Under the pieces are notes generated by a model that worked only from the letters and a program-made list of their open reading frames with translations, ran no database searches and was not told the origin of the DNA. Below are positions 8,148 through 16,823 of a stretch of DNA of 64,000 nt, one piece after another (within the stretch, counting starts at the first letter, position 1; every line of letters begins with the position of its first letter). The stretch is taken from positions 248,001 through 312,000 of the forward strand of contig NZ_JALJRZ010000004.1 in NCBI RefSeq assembly GCF_024519435.1. The letters run 5' to 3'. Source of the stretch: Terrabacter sp. Ter38. GTDB taxonomy: Bacteria; Actinomycetota; Actinomycetes; Actinomycetales; Dermatophilaceae. A program made the translations under genes and the position numbers.

Positions 8148-8348
8148 ATGACGTACGTCTGGGTCGTCGTCGGCGTGCTGCTCGTCGTCGGCCTCGGCAT
8201 GATCGTGTGGGCTTCGCAGTCGGGGCCGGGACGGTCCGGGCAGGACCTCTCGGCACGGCGGAGCAGGGAGACGCAGGTCGGCGCGCTCCTCGTGGCCGTC
8301 TCGCTCGGCGTCCTCGTCGTCGCCTACCTCACGGCCAACTGGCCCTAG
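8148..8348 (+). CDS. small two-helix membrane protein
   Basis: The 66-residue frame encodes two hydrophobic helices (about 4-22 and 42-62) joined by a polar loop rich in Arg and Ser. It lies between the phosphatase gene and the NYN gene on the same strand. There is no clear RBS before ATG 8148, but the composition and the tight fit between neighbours support coding. Function unknown. Confidence 0.5.
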   Translation: MTYVWVVVGVLLVVGLGMIVWASQSGPGRSGQDLSARRSRETQVGALLVAVSLGVLVVAYLTANWP

Positions 8349-8408
8349 GGGCGGCTCGCCTACCGTCGGCGCGGCTACGGGGGCGGCCGGGCACGTAGGC
8401 TCCGTCCC

Positions 8409-8969
8409 ATGGCTGAGTCTCCTCGCATCACGTACGTCCTCATCGACGGGGAGAACATCGACGCCACGCTCGGGACCTCGATCCTGGGACGGCGCCCGCG
8501 CCCGGAGGAGCGACCGAGGTGGGAACGGCTCCTCCAGTTCGCGCAGGAGCTGTGGAACCAGCCGGCCGCCGGGCTCTTCTTCCTCGCCGCCAACAACGAG
8601 CTCCCGATGCCGTTCGTCCAGGCGCTGATGGCCATCGGCTACCGGCCCGTCCCCCTCTCCGGAGCGCCGGGCGAGAAGGTCGTCGACATCGCCATCCAGC
8701 GGACGCTCGTCGAGATCCGTCAACGCCGTGCGGACGTGCTCCTCGTCAGCAACGACGGGGACTTCGTCGACCAGGTGGGCGATCTGCTGGACGGTCGGCG
8801 GGTGGGCGTCGTCGGGTTCCAGGAGTTCCGCAGCAACACGTTCCTGGAGCTGACGGCCCAGGGTCTGGCCACCTTCGACCTCGAGTACGACGTGCAGGCG
8901 TTCAGGGAGTCGCTGCCGCGCATCCGGGTCATCGCGATCGAGGACTTCGACCCGGCCGACTTCCTCTAG
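8409..8969 (+). CDS. NYN domain (LabA-like) putative ribonuclease
   Basis: The 186-residue protein carries the NYN/PIN-like nuclease signature: TYVLIDGENIDATL at residues 9-22, VDIAIQRTLVEI in the middle and VLLVSNDGDFVDQV (about 112-125). The acidic residues in these motifs form the predicted metal site. NYN proteins are usually RNases. The gene has no RBS; TAGGCT (8396-8401) lies seven bases before the ATG, so the transcript is probably leaderless. Confidence 0.85.
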   Translation: MAESPRITYVLIDGENIDATLGTSILGRRPRPEERPRWERLLQFAQELWNQPAAGLFFLAANNELPMPFVQALMAIGYRPVPLSGAPGEKVVDIAIQRTLVEIRQRRADVLLVSNDGDFVDQVGDLLDGRRVGVVGFQEFRSNTFLELTAQGLATFDLEYDVQAFRESLPRIRVIAIEDFDPADFL

Positions 8970-8984
8970 CCACGCCGTGCGCCG

Positions 8985-9395
8985 TCATCGGTCGAGAAGG
9001 CGCCTCAGCTTGTCGGGCGCGCAGAACCGGTAGCTCTCGGTCACCAGCTCGGCGACCTCGTCCCAGTCGGTGCCATCGTCGAGCACCATGCCGACGACGG
9101 TCGGTGACCAGGGCGGCCGGTAGAACGGTGGCCCCGCGTTGATGAGGGCCGACAGCTCGTCGCCGGACGAGCGGAAGGTCAGCACCGTGGTCGGCTCGGT
9201 CACCCCGGTCACGTCGCGGTAGGCCGAGGTGTATCCCTCCTGGGCCACGAGGACGTGGGCGAACGTCTTGGCCCGGACCCGCCAGCGTATGCCGGTCCAG
9301 GCGTCCTCCTCGTAGGCGTCGGGCAGTGCCAGCGCCCTGGACCCGATGCGCGCGACGACGTCTCCGGAGGGCTCGATGCGCGGCGGCCTGGACAC
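8985..9395 (-). CDS. MmcQ/YjbR family DNA-binding protein
   Basis: The 136-residue protein has the MmcQ/YjbR (CyaY-like) fold: the early LPDAYEEDAWTGIRWRVR strand, a FAHVLVAQEGYTSAYRD central part, and WDEVAELVTESYRFCAPDKL at the C-terminus. Function in the family is poorly known. The GTG at 9395 is the only start consistent with the domain length. It is divergent from the GNAT gene. The word GTATGCCG (9287-9294) falls inside it and forces a rare ATA Ile codon. Confidence 0.75.
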   Translation of the reverse strand: MSRPPRIEPSGDVVARIGSRALALPDAYEEDAWTGIRWRVRAKTFAHVLVAQEGYTSAYRDVTGVTEPTTVLTFRSSGDELSALINAGPPFYRPPWSPTVVGMVLDDGTDWDEVAELVTESYRFCAPDKLRRLLDR

Positions 9396-9473
9396 GGCCT
9401 GAGTCTGCCAGCGCCCGCCGACAGCCGGCCGCTCGTCCGGGCGCGTGCCCGTGGCCGCTACTAGTCTCAGGGT

Positions 9474-10067
9474 GTGCCCGAGTTCAGCTGGCGACCGGCC
9501 AACGACGCGACGATCGCGGACGTCGAGGTCGTGTTCGATGCGGGCGGCGCCGCCAAGTGCCGCTGTCAGGCGCTCAAGGTCCCGGGCTGGATCTGGCGCG
9601 ACACGACCCAGGACGAGCGCGACGCCGCGCTCCTGGAGCAGGCCGGCTGCGGCACGAGCGGCCCCACGTCCGGACTCGTCGGCTACGTCGACGACGAGCC
9701 CGCTGGTTGGGTCGCGGTCGAGCCGCGAGAGAACTACCCGAGGATCTGGGCCCGGCAGAAGGCGTGGATGCGGATGGACCCCGAGCTCGAGGGGGTCTGG
9801 TCGGTCACCTGTTTCGTCGTGCGCAAGGGCTTCCGTCGACAAGGACTGATGTACGAGCTCGCCGCCGCCACCGTCGAATACGGAAGACAGGTCGGCGCTC
9901 GCGTCCTCGAGGGCTACCCGACGGAGCCGCCTCCCGGGAAGACCGTGATCTGGGACGAGGCGTCGGTCGGGCTGCTCCAGGTCTTCCTCGACGCCGGCTA
10001 CGAGGTCGAGGCCTCGCCCACCCTCCGCCGGAGGGTGGTGCGGCACCGACTCGGTGCGTCGACCTGA
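9474..10067 (+). CDS. GNAT family N-acetyltransferase
   Basis: The 197-residue protein shows the GNAT core: strand LVGYVDDEPAGWVAVEPRENY, then VWSVTCFVVRKGFRRQGLMYELAAATVEYGRQVGA, where RKGFRRQG is the acetyl-CoA loop. An early CRCQ segment is typical of a subgroup of uncharacterised GNATs. The substrate is unknown. The GTG at 9474 lies six bases after TAGTCT, so the message is probably leaderless. It is convergent with the DUF1801 gene. Confidence 0.8.
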   Translation: MPEFSWRPANDATIADVEVVFDAGGAAKCRCQALKVPGWIWRDTTQDERDAALLEQAGCGTSGPTSGLVGYVDDEPAGWVAVEPRENYPRIWARQKAWMRMDPELEGVWSVTCFVVRKGFRRQGLMYELAAATVEYGRQVGARVLEGYPTEPPPGKTVIWDEASVGLLQVFLDAGYEVEASPTLRRRVVRHRLGAST

Positions 10068-10097
10068 AGGTCGGATGCCCCTGAGCGGATCCGACCT
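10068..10097. terminator. hairpin between convergent GNAT and DUF1801 genes
   Basis: AGGTCGGAT (10068-10076) pairs with ATCCGACCT (10089-10097) over a 12-nt loop, placed directly after the GNAT stop and 17 nt before the opposing gene's stop. It probably serves both directions. Confidence 0.55.
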
Positions 10098-10114
10098 CCC
10101 CGCTCAGAGGGCCG

Positions 10115-10546
10115 TCAGGAGACGGCCTGCTTCACCAGCTCGATGATCTTCTTCTCCTCGGCCGGTCCGATCGTGAGGATCGCGAACGCGGTCGGCCACA
10201 TGTTGCCGTCGTCGAGGTGCGCCGTCGGATCGAAGCCGATCGTGGAGTACCGGACCTTGAACTTCGTCGCCGGCTGCATGAACACGCAGACCTTGCCCTC
10301 ACGCGCCCATCCCGGCATGCCGTAGTACGTCTTCGACGCGAGCACGGGGGCGTGCTCGCGCACGATCGCGTCGATCTTCTCTGCCATCGCCCGTTCGTCG
10401 TCGGGAAGCTGGGCGATGGCATCTGCGAGGGCCCGGTCGAGGTCCTCCTGCTTCTGTGACGCCTTGCGCTCGGCGGCGGCCGCTTTCATCGCGGCGCGTT
10501 CCTCGGCACTGAACCCGCTCTTCGTCTTCTTCTTGGTCTCAGCCAT
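10115..10546 (-). CDS. DUF1801 (YdhG-like) family protein
   Basis: The 143-residue protein has a Lys-rich N-terminal tail (MAETKKKTKSGFSAEERAAMK), then the DUF1801 domain: DAIVREHAPVLASKTYYGMPGWAREGKVCVFM and a C-terminal helix AEEKKIIELVKQAV. The family fold resembles frataxin-like/MmcQ proteins and its role is unknown. The ATG at 10546 is set by the start of the basic tail. Confidence 0.8.
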   Translation of the reverse strand: MAETKKKTKSGFSAEERAAMKAAAAERKASQKQEDLDRALADAIAQLPDDERAMAEKIDAIVREHAPVLASKTYYGMPGWAREGKVCVFMQPATKFKVRYSTIGFDPTAHLDDGNMWPTAFAILTIGPAEEKKIIELVKQAVS

Positions 10547-10833
10547 ACCGCCTACGCTGCCGAACACGGGGCGGCCTGTCGAGCGTCCGAACCCTGCGTG
10601 CATCCGACGTCCTGACTCCGTGCTGCGGATCTGATGGCGCGGCCCGCCAGCACCGGGGTCGGGACCGCGGCCAGTCCTGCACATCTCCCCAGGAAGACGG
10701 ATCAGGCCCCTGCTGGGTTGATCGTGTCGGCACCGATCCCGCCCCGCCGACCCCTGGTTGACCATGAGGCGGCCGCGGGGGTACGGGTTGGACAGGACGT
10801 AGCGGTAGACCCAGGCCCACGAGGAGAAGCGAA

Positions 10834-11436
10834 ATGAGCTCAGTCGAACGGCCCCCGACCATCGTGCGCTGGACCCTGCGGCTCGAGGAGACGGCCGCGC
10901 TCGACGGCGCCGTGCAGGTGCTCGAGCCGACGATACGATCCGCGTTCGGCACCGGCCGGCGCGGCTCCGTGCTGCGCGGCGAGTGGTTGGGTCACTCGAT
11001 CCACCCCGTGCTCACCGACGTCGTCCTCGGCACCTGGACCTCGGCCACCGTGCTCGACCTCTTCGGTGGCCGTGAGTCGTCCGCGGCGGCCCAGAGGCTC
11101 GTGGGCACCGGCCTCCTCGCAGTGGCACCGACAGCGTGGGCCGGATGGGCCGAGTGGTCGGCAGCGGGGTCGCGCGACAAGCGGGTGGGCATCGTGCACG
11201 CGGCGACCAACGCCGTGGCGATCGGCGTGTATGCCGCGTCGTGGGTCGCGCGGCGACGGGGTCGGCACGGCACCGGTGCCGGTCTGGCGCTCGCCGGCGC
11301 AGCCATCTCGGGGGTGGGCGCCTACCTCGGCGGGCACCTGACCGAAGCCCGCAAGGTGGCCAGCCACGACCCGGCATACGACGAGGCTCCACCGCAGGCC
11401 CAGCCCCCCACCCCCGTGGACGCGACTTTCGGCTGA
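10834..11436 (+). CDS. DUF2231 family membrane protein
   Basis: The 200-residue protein has a soluble N-terminal 40 residues, then the DUF2231 motif GEWLGHSIHPVLTDVVLGTW and four hydrophobic helices (about 55-75, 88-108, 125-145, 153-172). It ends HLTEARKVASH followed by a Pro-rich tail. The conserved His residues could bind haem or metal, by family inference. AGGAG precedes the ATG at 10834. The 287 bp upstream (10547-10833) contain nothing else that I can support. Confidence 0.8.
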   Translation: MSSVERPPTIVRWTLRLEETAALDGAVQVLEPTIRSAFGTGRRGSVLRGEWLGHSIHPVLTDVVLGTWTSATVLDLFGGRESSAAAQRLVGTGLLAVAPTAWAGWAEWSAAGSRDKRVGIVHAATNAVAIGVYAASWVARRRGRHGTGAGLALAGAAISGVGAYLGGHLTEARKVASHDPAYDEAPPQAQPPTPVDATFG

Positions 11437-11466
11437 GAGCGCTGTCAGCGCGCCGCCGGACACGTG

Positions 11467-12492
11467 TCACTGCAGGGGGAACGGCGACTGCGACCACCAT
11501 GGCCGTGGGTCGACGCTCACCTCCTCGACCCACTTGACCCACCAGAAGCCGCGGCGTCCGGGGGCGACCAGCCTGACCGGCGCGCCGTGACCGGGCGAGA
11601 GCGGGGCGCCGCCGACGTGGGTGGCGAGCAGCAACGCGGAAGCATCCTCGGCGGGGAACAGCCGGGTGTAGCCGGTCACCGAACGCACCACGATCGACCC
11701 GTGGTCCGGCGTCCCGAGCAGCGCGTCGAGCGGGACGCCGCGCCAGGCCTGCTCGGCCCACCAACCGCCCGTGCAGTCCAGGACCGTCGCCCGGGTCGTG
11801 CCCGCCATCGCGAGCAGGTCGCGGTAGGGCACCCGCAGCGTCGAGGCGTCCGGCCCGCCGACGAGCAGCTCGTAGGCCGTCACGTCGACGCGGGGCACGC
11901 CGTCGGTGAACCACTGGGTCACCGGCATCGCGGCGGGCACACCGGATCCGACCTCGTAGGACCCGGTTGCGCGACGGCGGGCACCGGGCAGACCCGCTCC
12001 CGTCGAGACGGACTCCACCGCGCCGTAGACGAGTGCCGAGGCGCCTCCAACGGCCAGGGCTCGCAAGGCGGTCCGCCGGGACACGTCGGTCGCCCGGAGC
12101 CGCTGCCGTCGCCGGACCACGTGGAGCAGCGCGAACGGCACCGCAGCCACCGCGGAGGCCACGTGCACGGCGAGCACGTTGACCCCCGCGATCTCGACCG
12201 GACCGAGCGTGGCGTGCACGAGCCCCGAGAGCAGGGTGACCATGACGACGAGCGAGAAGGCGATCGCGGCAGCGTGCCGGCGCCGACGACGCATCCCGCG
12301 CCGCACGATGACGCTCTTCCACGGGGCGAGCACGAGGATGCCCAGGCCCAGGATGCCGTGGGTGATGCTGACCGCCAGGGACCCCGGCGAGCTCTCGACG
12401 CCGAAGGCCAGCCAGCCCGTCACGAAGGCCCCTGACAGGAGCACCAGGAGTGCGATGTTGGTCTGCCGGCTCGGCCGGGACGAGGCGACCAT
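11467..12492 (-). CDS. molybdopterin-dependent oxidoreductase with fused cytochrome-b-like membrane domain
   Basis: The 341-residue protein joins two parts. Residues 1-130 form about four helices with intramembrane His (SITHGILGL, GLVHATLG, LAVHVASA, LLHVV), like a b-type cytochrome. After a twin-Arg-like SRRTALRAL stretch and another helix, residues 170-341 are a sulfite-oxidase-type Moco domain with the Cys ligand in TVLDCTGGWWAEQ and the end motif GRRGFWWVKWVEEV. It likely transfers electrons between an extracytoplasmic substrate and the quinone pool. It overlaps no neighbour; the start at ATG 12492 has no strong RBS. Confidence 0.75.
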   Translation of the reverse strand: MVASSRPSRQTNIALLVLLSGAFVTGWLAFGVESSPGSLAVSITHGILGLGILVLAPWKSVIVRRGMRRRRRHAAAIAFSLVVMVTLLSGLVHATLGPVEIAGVNVLAVHVASAVAAVPFALLHVVRRRQRLRATDVSRRTALRALAVGGASALVYGAVESVSTGAGLPGARRRATGSYEVGSGVPAAMPVTQWFTDGVPRVDVTAYELLVGGPDASTLRVPYRDLLAMAGTTRATVLDCTGGWWAEQAWRGVPLDALLGTPDHGSIVVRSVTGYTRLFPAEDASALLLATHVGGAPLSPGHGAPVRLVAPGRRGFWWVKWVEEVSVDPRPWWSQSPFPLQ

Positions 12493-12549
12493 CCGTCCAG
12501 TGTGCGTCCGAAGGCGCAGGACGGGAACGGCCGGCGTAGCGTTCCGACC

Positions 12550-12966
12550 ATGAGCGACTGGAATGACAAGGTCATCGCCGAGTTCCGGGGCAACGGCGGG
12601 AAGGTCGGGGGCAACTTCGAAGGTGCGCCCCTGCTCCTGCTCCACACCACCGGCGCCAAGTCGCGGGAGTCCCGCGTGAACCCGATGATGTACCAAGCCG
12701 TCGACGGAGGCTGGGCCGTCTTCGCGTCCTACGCCGGCCTCGACGTGAATCCGGCGTGGCTCCACAACCTCAAGGCCCACCCCGACGTGGCGATCGAGGT
12801 GGGCGCCGAGGGTGAGGTCGAGACGATCGACGTGCACGCGAAGGTCATGACCCCCGAGGACCGCGAGCCGGTCTGGGAGGAGCAGAAGCGCCGCTACCCG
12901 GGCTTCGCCGAGTACGAGCAGAAGACCGACCGGGTCATCCCGGTCGTCCTCCTGACGCGCCGCTGA
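12550..12966 (+). CDS. nitroreductase family deazaflavin (F420)-dependent oxidoreductase
   Basis: The 138-residue protein is a Ddn-type split-barrel: FRGNGGKVGGNFEGAPLLLL near the N-terminus, TGAKSRESRVNPMMY, then NPAWLHNLKAHPDV. These are hallmarks of the F420-binding DUF385 family. It would reduce an unknown substrate with F420H2. TAGCGT (12537-12542) ends seven bases before the ATG, indicating a leaderless message. The F420 theme recurs at 36746-37438. Confidence 0.85.
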   Translation: MSDWNDKVIAEFRGNGGKVGGNFEGAPLLLLHTTGAKSRESRVNPMMYQAVDGGWAVFASYAGLDVNPAWLHNLKAHPDVAIEVGAEGEVETIDVHAKVMTPEDREPVWEEQKRRYPGFAEYEQKTDRVIPVVLLTRR

Positions 12967-12992
12967 CGCCGCCGCTGGCGCCCGAGCGCCGG

Positions 12993-13862
12993 TCAGGCGG
13001 CGACCGTCGCCAGCTCGGCCAGGTCGGCGTCGGTCAGCTCGAGCTCGGCGACGGCCATGTTCTCCTCGAGGTGCGCGACCGACGACGTGCCCGGGATGAG
13101 CAGCACGTTGTCGGCGCGGGCCAGCAGCCAGGCCAGGCCGACCCTCGCCGCCGGCACGCCGCGGCGCTCCGCCACGGCCTGGACGGCCTGCTGGTCGACG
13201 ACCTTCGGTAGGTGCGGGAAGGCCGACCCGAGCGGGAAGTAGGGCACGTACGCGATCCCGGCCGACGTGCACGCGTCGAGGACGTCTGCGTCTGTCTGGT
13301 CGACCAGGCTGAAGGGGTTCTGCACGCACACGATCTCCGTGATCGTCTGCGCCGCAGCGAGATCCGCAGCCGACACCGTCGAGAGGCCGACCCCGGCGAT
13401 CTTGCCTTCGTCGCGCAGGGCGGCGAGCTCGGCGACCTGGTCCTCGAGCGGCACCTCACCGGCACCGGGCGCGTCGGCGTCCATCCGACGCAGGTTCACC
13501 GCCGTCAGGCGGTCGACCCCGAGGGCGCGCAGATTCGCCTCCACGTCGGCGCGCAGCTCTGCAGGCTTCTGGGCCGGCAGCCACGCGCCGGCCGAGTCAC
13601 GACGCGCCCCCACCTTGGAGACGAGAGCGAGGTCGTCGGCATACGGGTGGAGGGCCTCGCGGATCAGCTCGTTGCTGACGTCGGGCCCGTAGAACTGGGC
13701 CGTGTCGATGTGGTTGACGCCGAGCTCGACGGCTCGGCGGAGCACCCGCAATGCCTCGTCGCGGTCACGGGGCGGTCCCAGGACCCCGGCGCCAGGGAGC
13801 TGCATGGCGCCGAAGCCCACGCGTCGGACGGTGCGGTCTGCCAGGGGGAAGGTATCGGTCAT
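12993..13862 (-). CDS. aldo/keto reductase
   Basis: The 289-residue TIM-barrel protein shows the AKR motifs: VNHIDTAQFYG (catalytic Asp and Tyr), LVSKVG (Lys) and a late NADP-binding loop LLIPGTSSVAHLEEN. The usual catalytic His is in LLH or QLH; here the equivalent segment reads TAVNLRRMD, so the His appears replaced by Asn/Leu. The enzyme may still use the Tyr/Lys pair. TAGCGT lies seven bases before the ATG on the minus strand, so it is probably leaderless. Confidence 0.8.
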   Translation of the reverse strand: MTDTFPLADRTVRRVGFGAMQLPGAGVLGPPRDRDEALRVLRRAVELGVNHIDTAQFYGPDVSNELIREALHPYADDLALVSKVGARRDSAGAWLPAQKPAELRADVEANLRALGVDRLTAVNLRRMDADAPGAGEVPLEDQVAELAALRDEGKIAGVGLSTVSAADLAAAQTITEIVCVQNPFSLVDQTDADVLDACTSAGIAYVPYFPLGSAFPHLPKVVDQQAVQAVAERRGVPAARVGLAWLLARADNVLLIPGTSSVAHLEENMAVAELELTDADLAELATVAA

Positions 13863-14104
13863 CCCATCGACGCTAGGTGTTGGAGTGCGCTCCAACGCAA
13901 GGCCGCCGGCCCAGGCGCTACTTCCGTTCCGAGCCGCTGGCCCCTCCTGGGCCGCGCGGTCGCCGAGACTTCACCGGCCCGTCGGCGCGATCTTCCACGC
14001 CGTTCACGGGATCCGAAGGGTTCTCCCAGACTCCGCCGAAAGTGTGGAGAGGTCTCAACTCACCCACCCCGGGCACTCACACCGGGCGCACGAGAGGCTT
14101 CTCC

Positions 14105-15700
14105 GTGAACACTCCCACCATCGTCAAAGCGGGGCTCGTCGGCACCCTCGCCGCGGCCGCCGCCTTCGCCCTCGGCGGCTCGTCGGCCGACGCGCACGGC
14201 GGCCTGCCCGTCGTCAACGTGACGCATGCCAACCCCAAGTTCGGCGTCCAGAACAACGTCCTCACCCCGTCGGCCAGCCAGACGTCCGTCGCCTGGGGCA
14301 ACTTGCCGCTGACGAACCCCGACACCGCCGACGGCGTGACCCACTACGGCTTCAACACCCTCGACGGTGCGCCTCTGACGCAGACGAAGAACGAGGCCCA
14401 CAAGACGGAGCCCGACAAGAACGTCTACCTCGTCCTCGGCGGAAGGCACTACCTCTACCAGGGCCACGAGACCGGCCCGCGCGGCTACGTCACGCGCATC
14501 AACCTCGACGAGACCGACCCCCTCAAGAGGGTCACGTTGGTCTCCGACACCGACGTCGCGGGCAACGCCTACCCGACGATCGACGGCATCACCTGGGACC
14601 CGTTCACCCGCCAGCTCCTCCTCACGGCCGAGTCGAGCGCCCCCAAGGGTGGCGTCTTCGCCGTCGGCCTCGACGCGAACGGCGACCCGGTCGACGGCGG
14701 CAGGGCGACGCGGCTCGCGGCGCTCGGCTCCGGTGGCTTCGAGGGCATCCAGAACGACGCCGCCGGCAACGTCTGGATGCTCGAGGACATCGGCGGAGCC
14801 GGCTCGAGCGGCGGGAAGGTGCCCAACAGCTTCGTCTACCGCTTCGTGCCGGACGACAAGAACGACCTCGCCCGGGGAGGCACGCTCCAGGCCCTGCAGA
14901 TCAAGCGCTCCGACGGCACACCGGCCACGACGTCGCAGCTCCAGGCGAACCCGTCCGATCCCTTCATCAGCCAGCTGCACACCTACGGCTCGTCCTTCCG
15001 GACGACGTGGGTGACGATCCACACCGGCACGGGCGACGCGTTCGACGCGACGGCTGCGGCGAAGGCCGCGAACGCGACGCCGCTCAAGCGCCCCGAGAAC
15101 GGCGTCTTCCGGCCCGGCACGGGATTCAAGGAGTTCTACTTCACCGAGACCGGTGACACGAGCACCTCCAGCACCCTCCCCGGCGCGTACGGCGGCGTCT
15201 TCCGCATCTCGCAGGCGAGCTCGACCTCCGACACCGGCCGCATCTCGATCGCCGCGGTCGGCGACGTCGAGCACACCGGGTTCGACAACATCGCCTTCGC
15301 GACGAAGGACGACCTGCTCGTCGTCGAGGACGCCGGCGACGGCCTCCACACCCAGCGCAACGCGCTCGACTCGGGCTACGTCTTCAACCTCGCCGACGGT
15401 CGCGAGCAGGAGCGGTCGTATGCCGCCGGGCCGAGTCGTGCTCCGAAGCCCGTCCGTTTCCTGGCGGAGGGCCGCGACGCGTCCGCGACGTTCGACTCGA
15501 TGAGCGGCCCGTCCTACAACGACGGCGACAACGAGATCACCGGCATCCACGTCTCCGACGGCGACCCGACGGTCGGCGGTCTGCTCGGCGCCAAGCTGCC
15601 CCAGCCCACGACATCGGCCTCCTGGCGGACGTTCTGGACCCAGCAGCACGGTGACAACACGACGTGGGAGATCAGCTGGAACGGCGACCGCCAGCACTGA
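14105..15700 (+). CDS. secreted PhoX/DUF839-like phosphatase family protein
   Basis: The 531-residue protein begins with a signal peptide (hydrophobic residues 9-24, cleavage near ADAHG). The mature part is a beta-propeller-like PhoX/DUF839 protein: repeated strands with TRINLDETDPLKRVTLVSD, DGITWDPFTRQLLLTAES, GFEGIQNDAAGNVWMLED and FTETGDTSTSS. PhoX enzymes are Ca/Fe-dependent phosphomonoesterases; metal ligands cannot be assigned with certainty here. The GTG at 14105 follows GAGAGG. Upstream in-frame sequence is basic and unlike a signal, so it was excluded. Phosphate control is likely by family but no clear PHO box was found. Confidence 0.75.
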   Translation: MNTPTIVKAGLVGTLAAAAAFALGGSSADAHGGLPVVNVTHANPKFGVQNNVLTPSASQTSVAWGNLPLTNPDTADGVTHYGFNTLDGAPLTQTKNEAHKTEPDKNVYLVLGGRHYLYQGHETGPRGYVTRINLDETDPLKRVTLVSDTDVAGNAYPTIDGITWDPFTRQLLLTAESSAPKGGVFAVGLDANGDPVDGGRATRLAALGSGGFEGIQNDAAGNVWMLEDIGGAGSSGGKVPNSFVYRFVPDDKNDLARGGTLQALQIKRSDGTPATTSQLQANPSDPFISQLHTYGSSFRTTWVTIHTGTGDAFDATAAAKAANATPLKRPENGVFRPGTGFKEFYFTETGDTSTSSTLPGAYGGVFRISQASSTSDTGRISIAAVGDVEHTGFDNIAFATKDDLLVVEDAGDGLHTQRNALDSGYVFNLADGREQERSYAAGPSRAPKPVRFLAEGRDASATFDSMSGPSYNDGDNEITGIHVSDGDPTVGGLLGAKLPQPTTSASWRTFWTQQHGDNTTWEISWNGDRQH

Positions 15701-15711
15701 CGGTCCGCTGA

Positions 15712-15778
15712 CCGACCACCCGGTTGGGGTATCGCTGCCGCAGCATCTGCGGTGCGCCTACCTCGACCGGGTGGTCGG
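15712..15778. terminator. nested hairpin terminator between convergent genes
   Basis: CCGACCACCCGGT (15712-15724) pairs with ACCGGGTGGTCGG (15766-15778). An inner CCGCAG-CAT-CTGCGG hairpin lies between them. It separates the PhoX-like gene from the convergent isomerase gene. Confidence 0.6.
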
Positions 15779-15787
15779 ACTGCCGGG

Positions 15788-16774
15788 TCAGATGCCGTTC
15801 GCGGCCTCGATGAGGGTGGTGGCGGCGAAGCGGAGGCCTTCGAGCTGGTCCAGCTCCTGGTCCTCGTGCTCGATGTTGACGGGCATGTCCGGGTCGATCT
15901 TGTGCAGGGCCCGGAGGAACTCGGTCCAGTAGGGCGTGTCGTGGCCGCGGCCGACCGCGACGAAGTCCCACGACGGGGTCTTGGGCCAACCGCTGAGGGT
16001 CGTGCCGCCGCCGAGCGGCAGGTAGCCAGGCTGGCCCTCGGCGACCCGGTGGAAGGAGTCGTCGATGACGCCGTTCACCTTGGCGGCGTCGTTGATGCGC
16101 GTGTCCTTGGCCGCGGCGACGAAGACGAGCTCGCCGAGGTCGGCCACGGCGAGGACGGGGTCGATGCCCTGCCAGAAGAGGTGGCTCGGGTCCATCTCGG
16201 CGCCGACGTGGGTCGCGTTGGTCTCGGCGACGAGGCGGTGCAGGGTCCGCGCGTTGAAGACGATGTTGCCCGGGTGCATCTCGATGGCGACGCGGACGTC
16301 CGCCGCGGCGGCCCGGGCCTGGATGTCCTTCCAGTAGGGCACGGCGACGCTCCACTGGTGGTCCTGCACATCGAGGAAGGGACTCCACCACGGGAGCGGG
16401 TTCCACACGGGGACAGAGGTGCCCGGCTCGCCGCCAGGAGCGCCGGACATCGTGATGACGCGCGGGACGCCGAGGAGCGCGGCGAGCTCGATCGAGTCGA
16501 CGAGGTCCTGCGAGTGCGGGAAGCCGGCAGCCGGGTGCAGCGGGTTGCCGTTGCAGTTGAGGGCGGTCAGGGTCAGGCCGCGCGAGCTGAACTCGCCGAG
16601 GTAGTCCTGCCGGGCCTGCTCGCTCGCCCGGAGGTCGTCGACGGGCAGGTGGATGGGCGGCAGGAAGCCGCCGGAGTTGATCTCGACGCTCGTGAGCCCG
16701 AGGCTCGCGATCAGGTCGAGGGCCTCGCCGAGGGGCTTGTCGCCGAGGCAGGCGTTGTAGGCGCCGAGCTGCAT
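15788..16774 (-). CDS. sugar phosphate isomerase/epimerase (xylose isomerase-like TIM barrel)
   Basis: The 328-residue protein has an AP-endonuclease-2/IolE-type barrel: SVEINSGGFLP near residue 30, VRVAIEMHPGNIVFN (metal Glu and His) near 165, VGAEMDPSHLFWQGID, and NIEHEDQE near the end. It probably isomerises or epimerises a keto-sugar or inositol derivative. It is downstream of the dehydrogenase gene at 16824-18002, 49 bp apart, and both are opposite a LacI regulator. GAAAGG precedes ATG 16774. Confidence 0.85.
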   Translation of the reverse strand: MQLGAYNACLGDKPLGEALDLIASLGLTSVEINSGGFLPPIHLPVDDLRASEQARQDYLGEFSSRGLTLTALNCNGNPLHPAAGFPHSQDLVDSIELAALLGVPRVITMSGAPGGEPGTSVPVWNPLPWWSPFLDVQDHQWSVAVPYWKDIQARAAAADVRVAIEMHPGNIVFNARTLHRLVAETNATHVGAEMDPSHLFWQGIDPVLAVADLGELVFVAAAKDTRINDAAKVNGVIDDSFHRVAEGQPGYLPLGGGTTLSGWPKTPSWDFVAVGRGHDTPYWTEFLRALHKIDPDMPVNIEHEDQELDQLEGLRFAATTLIEAANGI

Positions 16775-16823
16775 GGTCGTACCTTTCGAAAGCGTCGGGG
16801 GTGGTGAGGGATTCGAGCGCGTG

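Noticed and set aside
13995-14040. possible PHO box before the PhoX-like gene
   Set aside because: GTTCACGGG and GGTTCTCCC are only loosely repeated and not at clean 11-bp spacing; I could not support a PhoP site.
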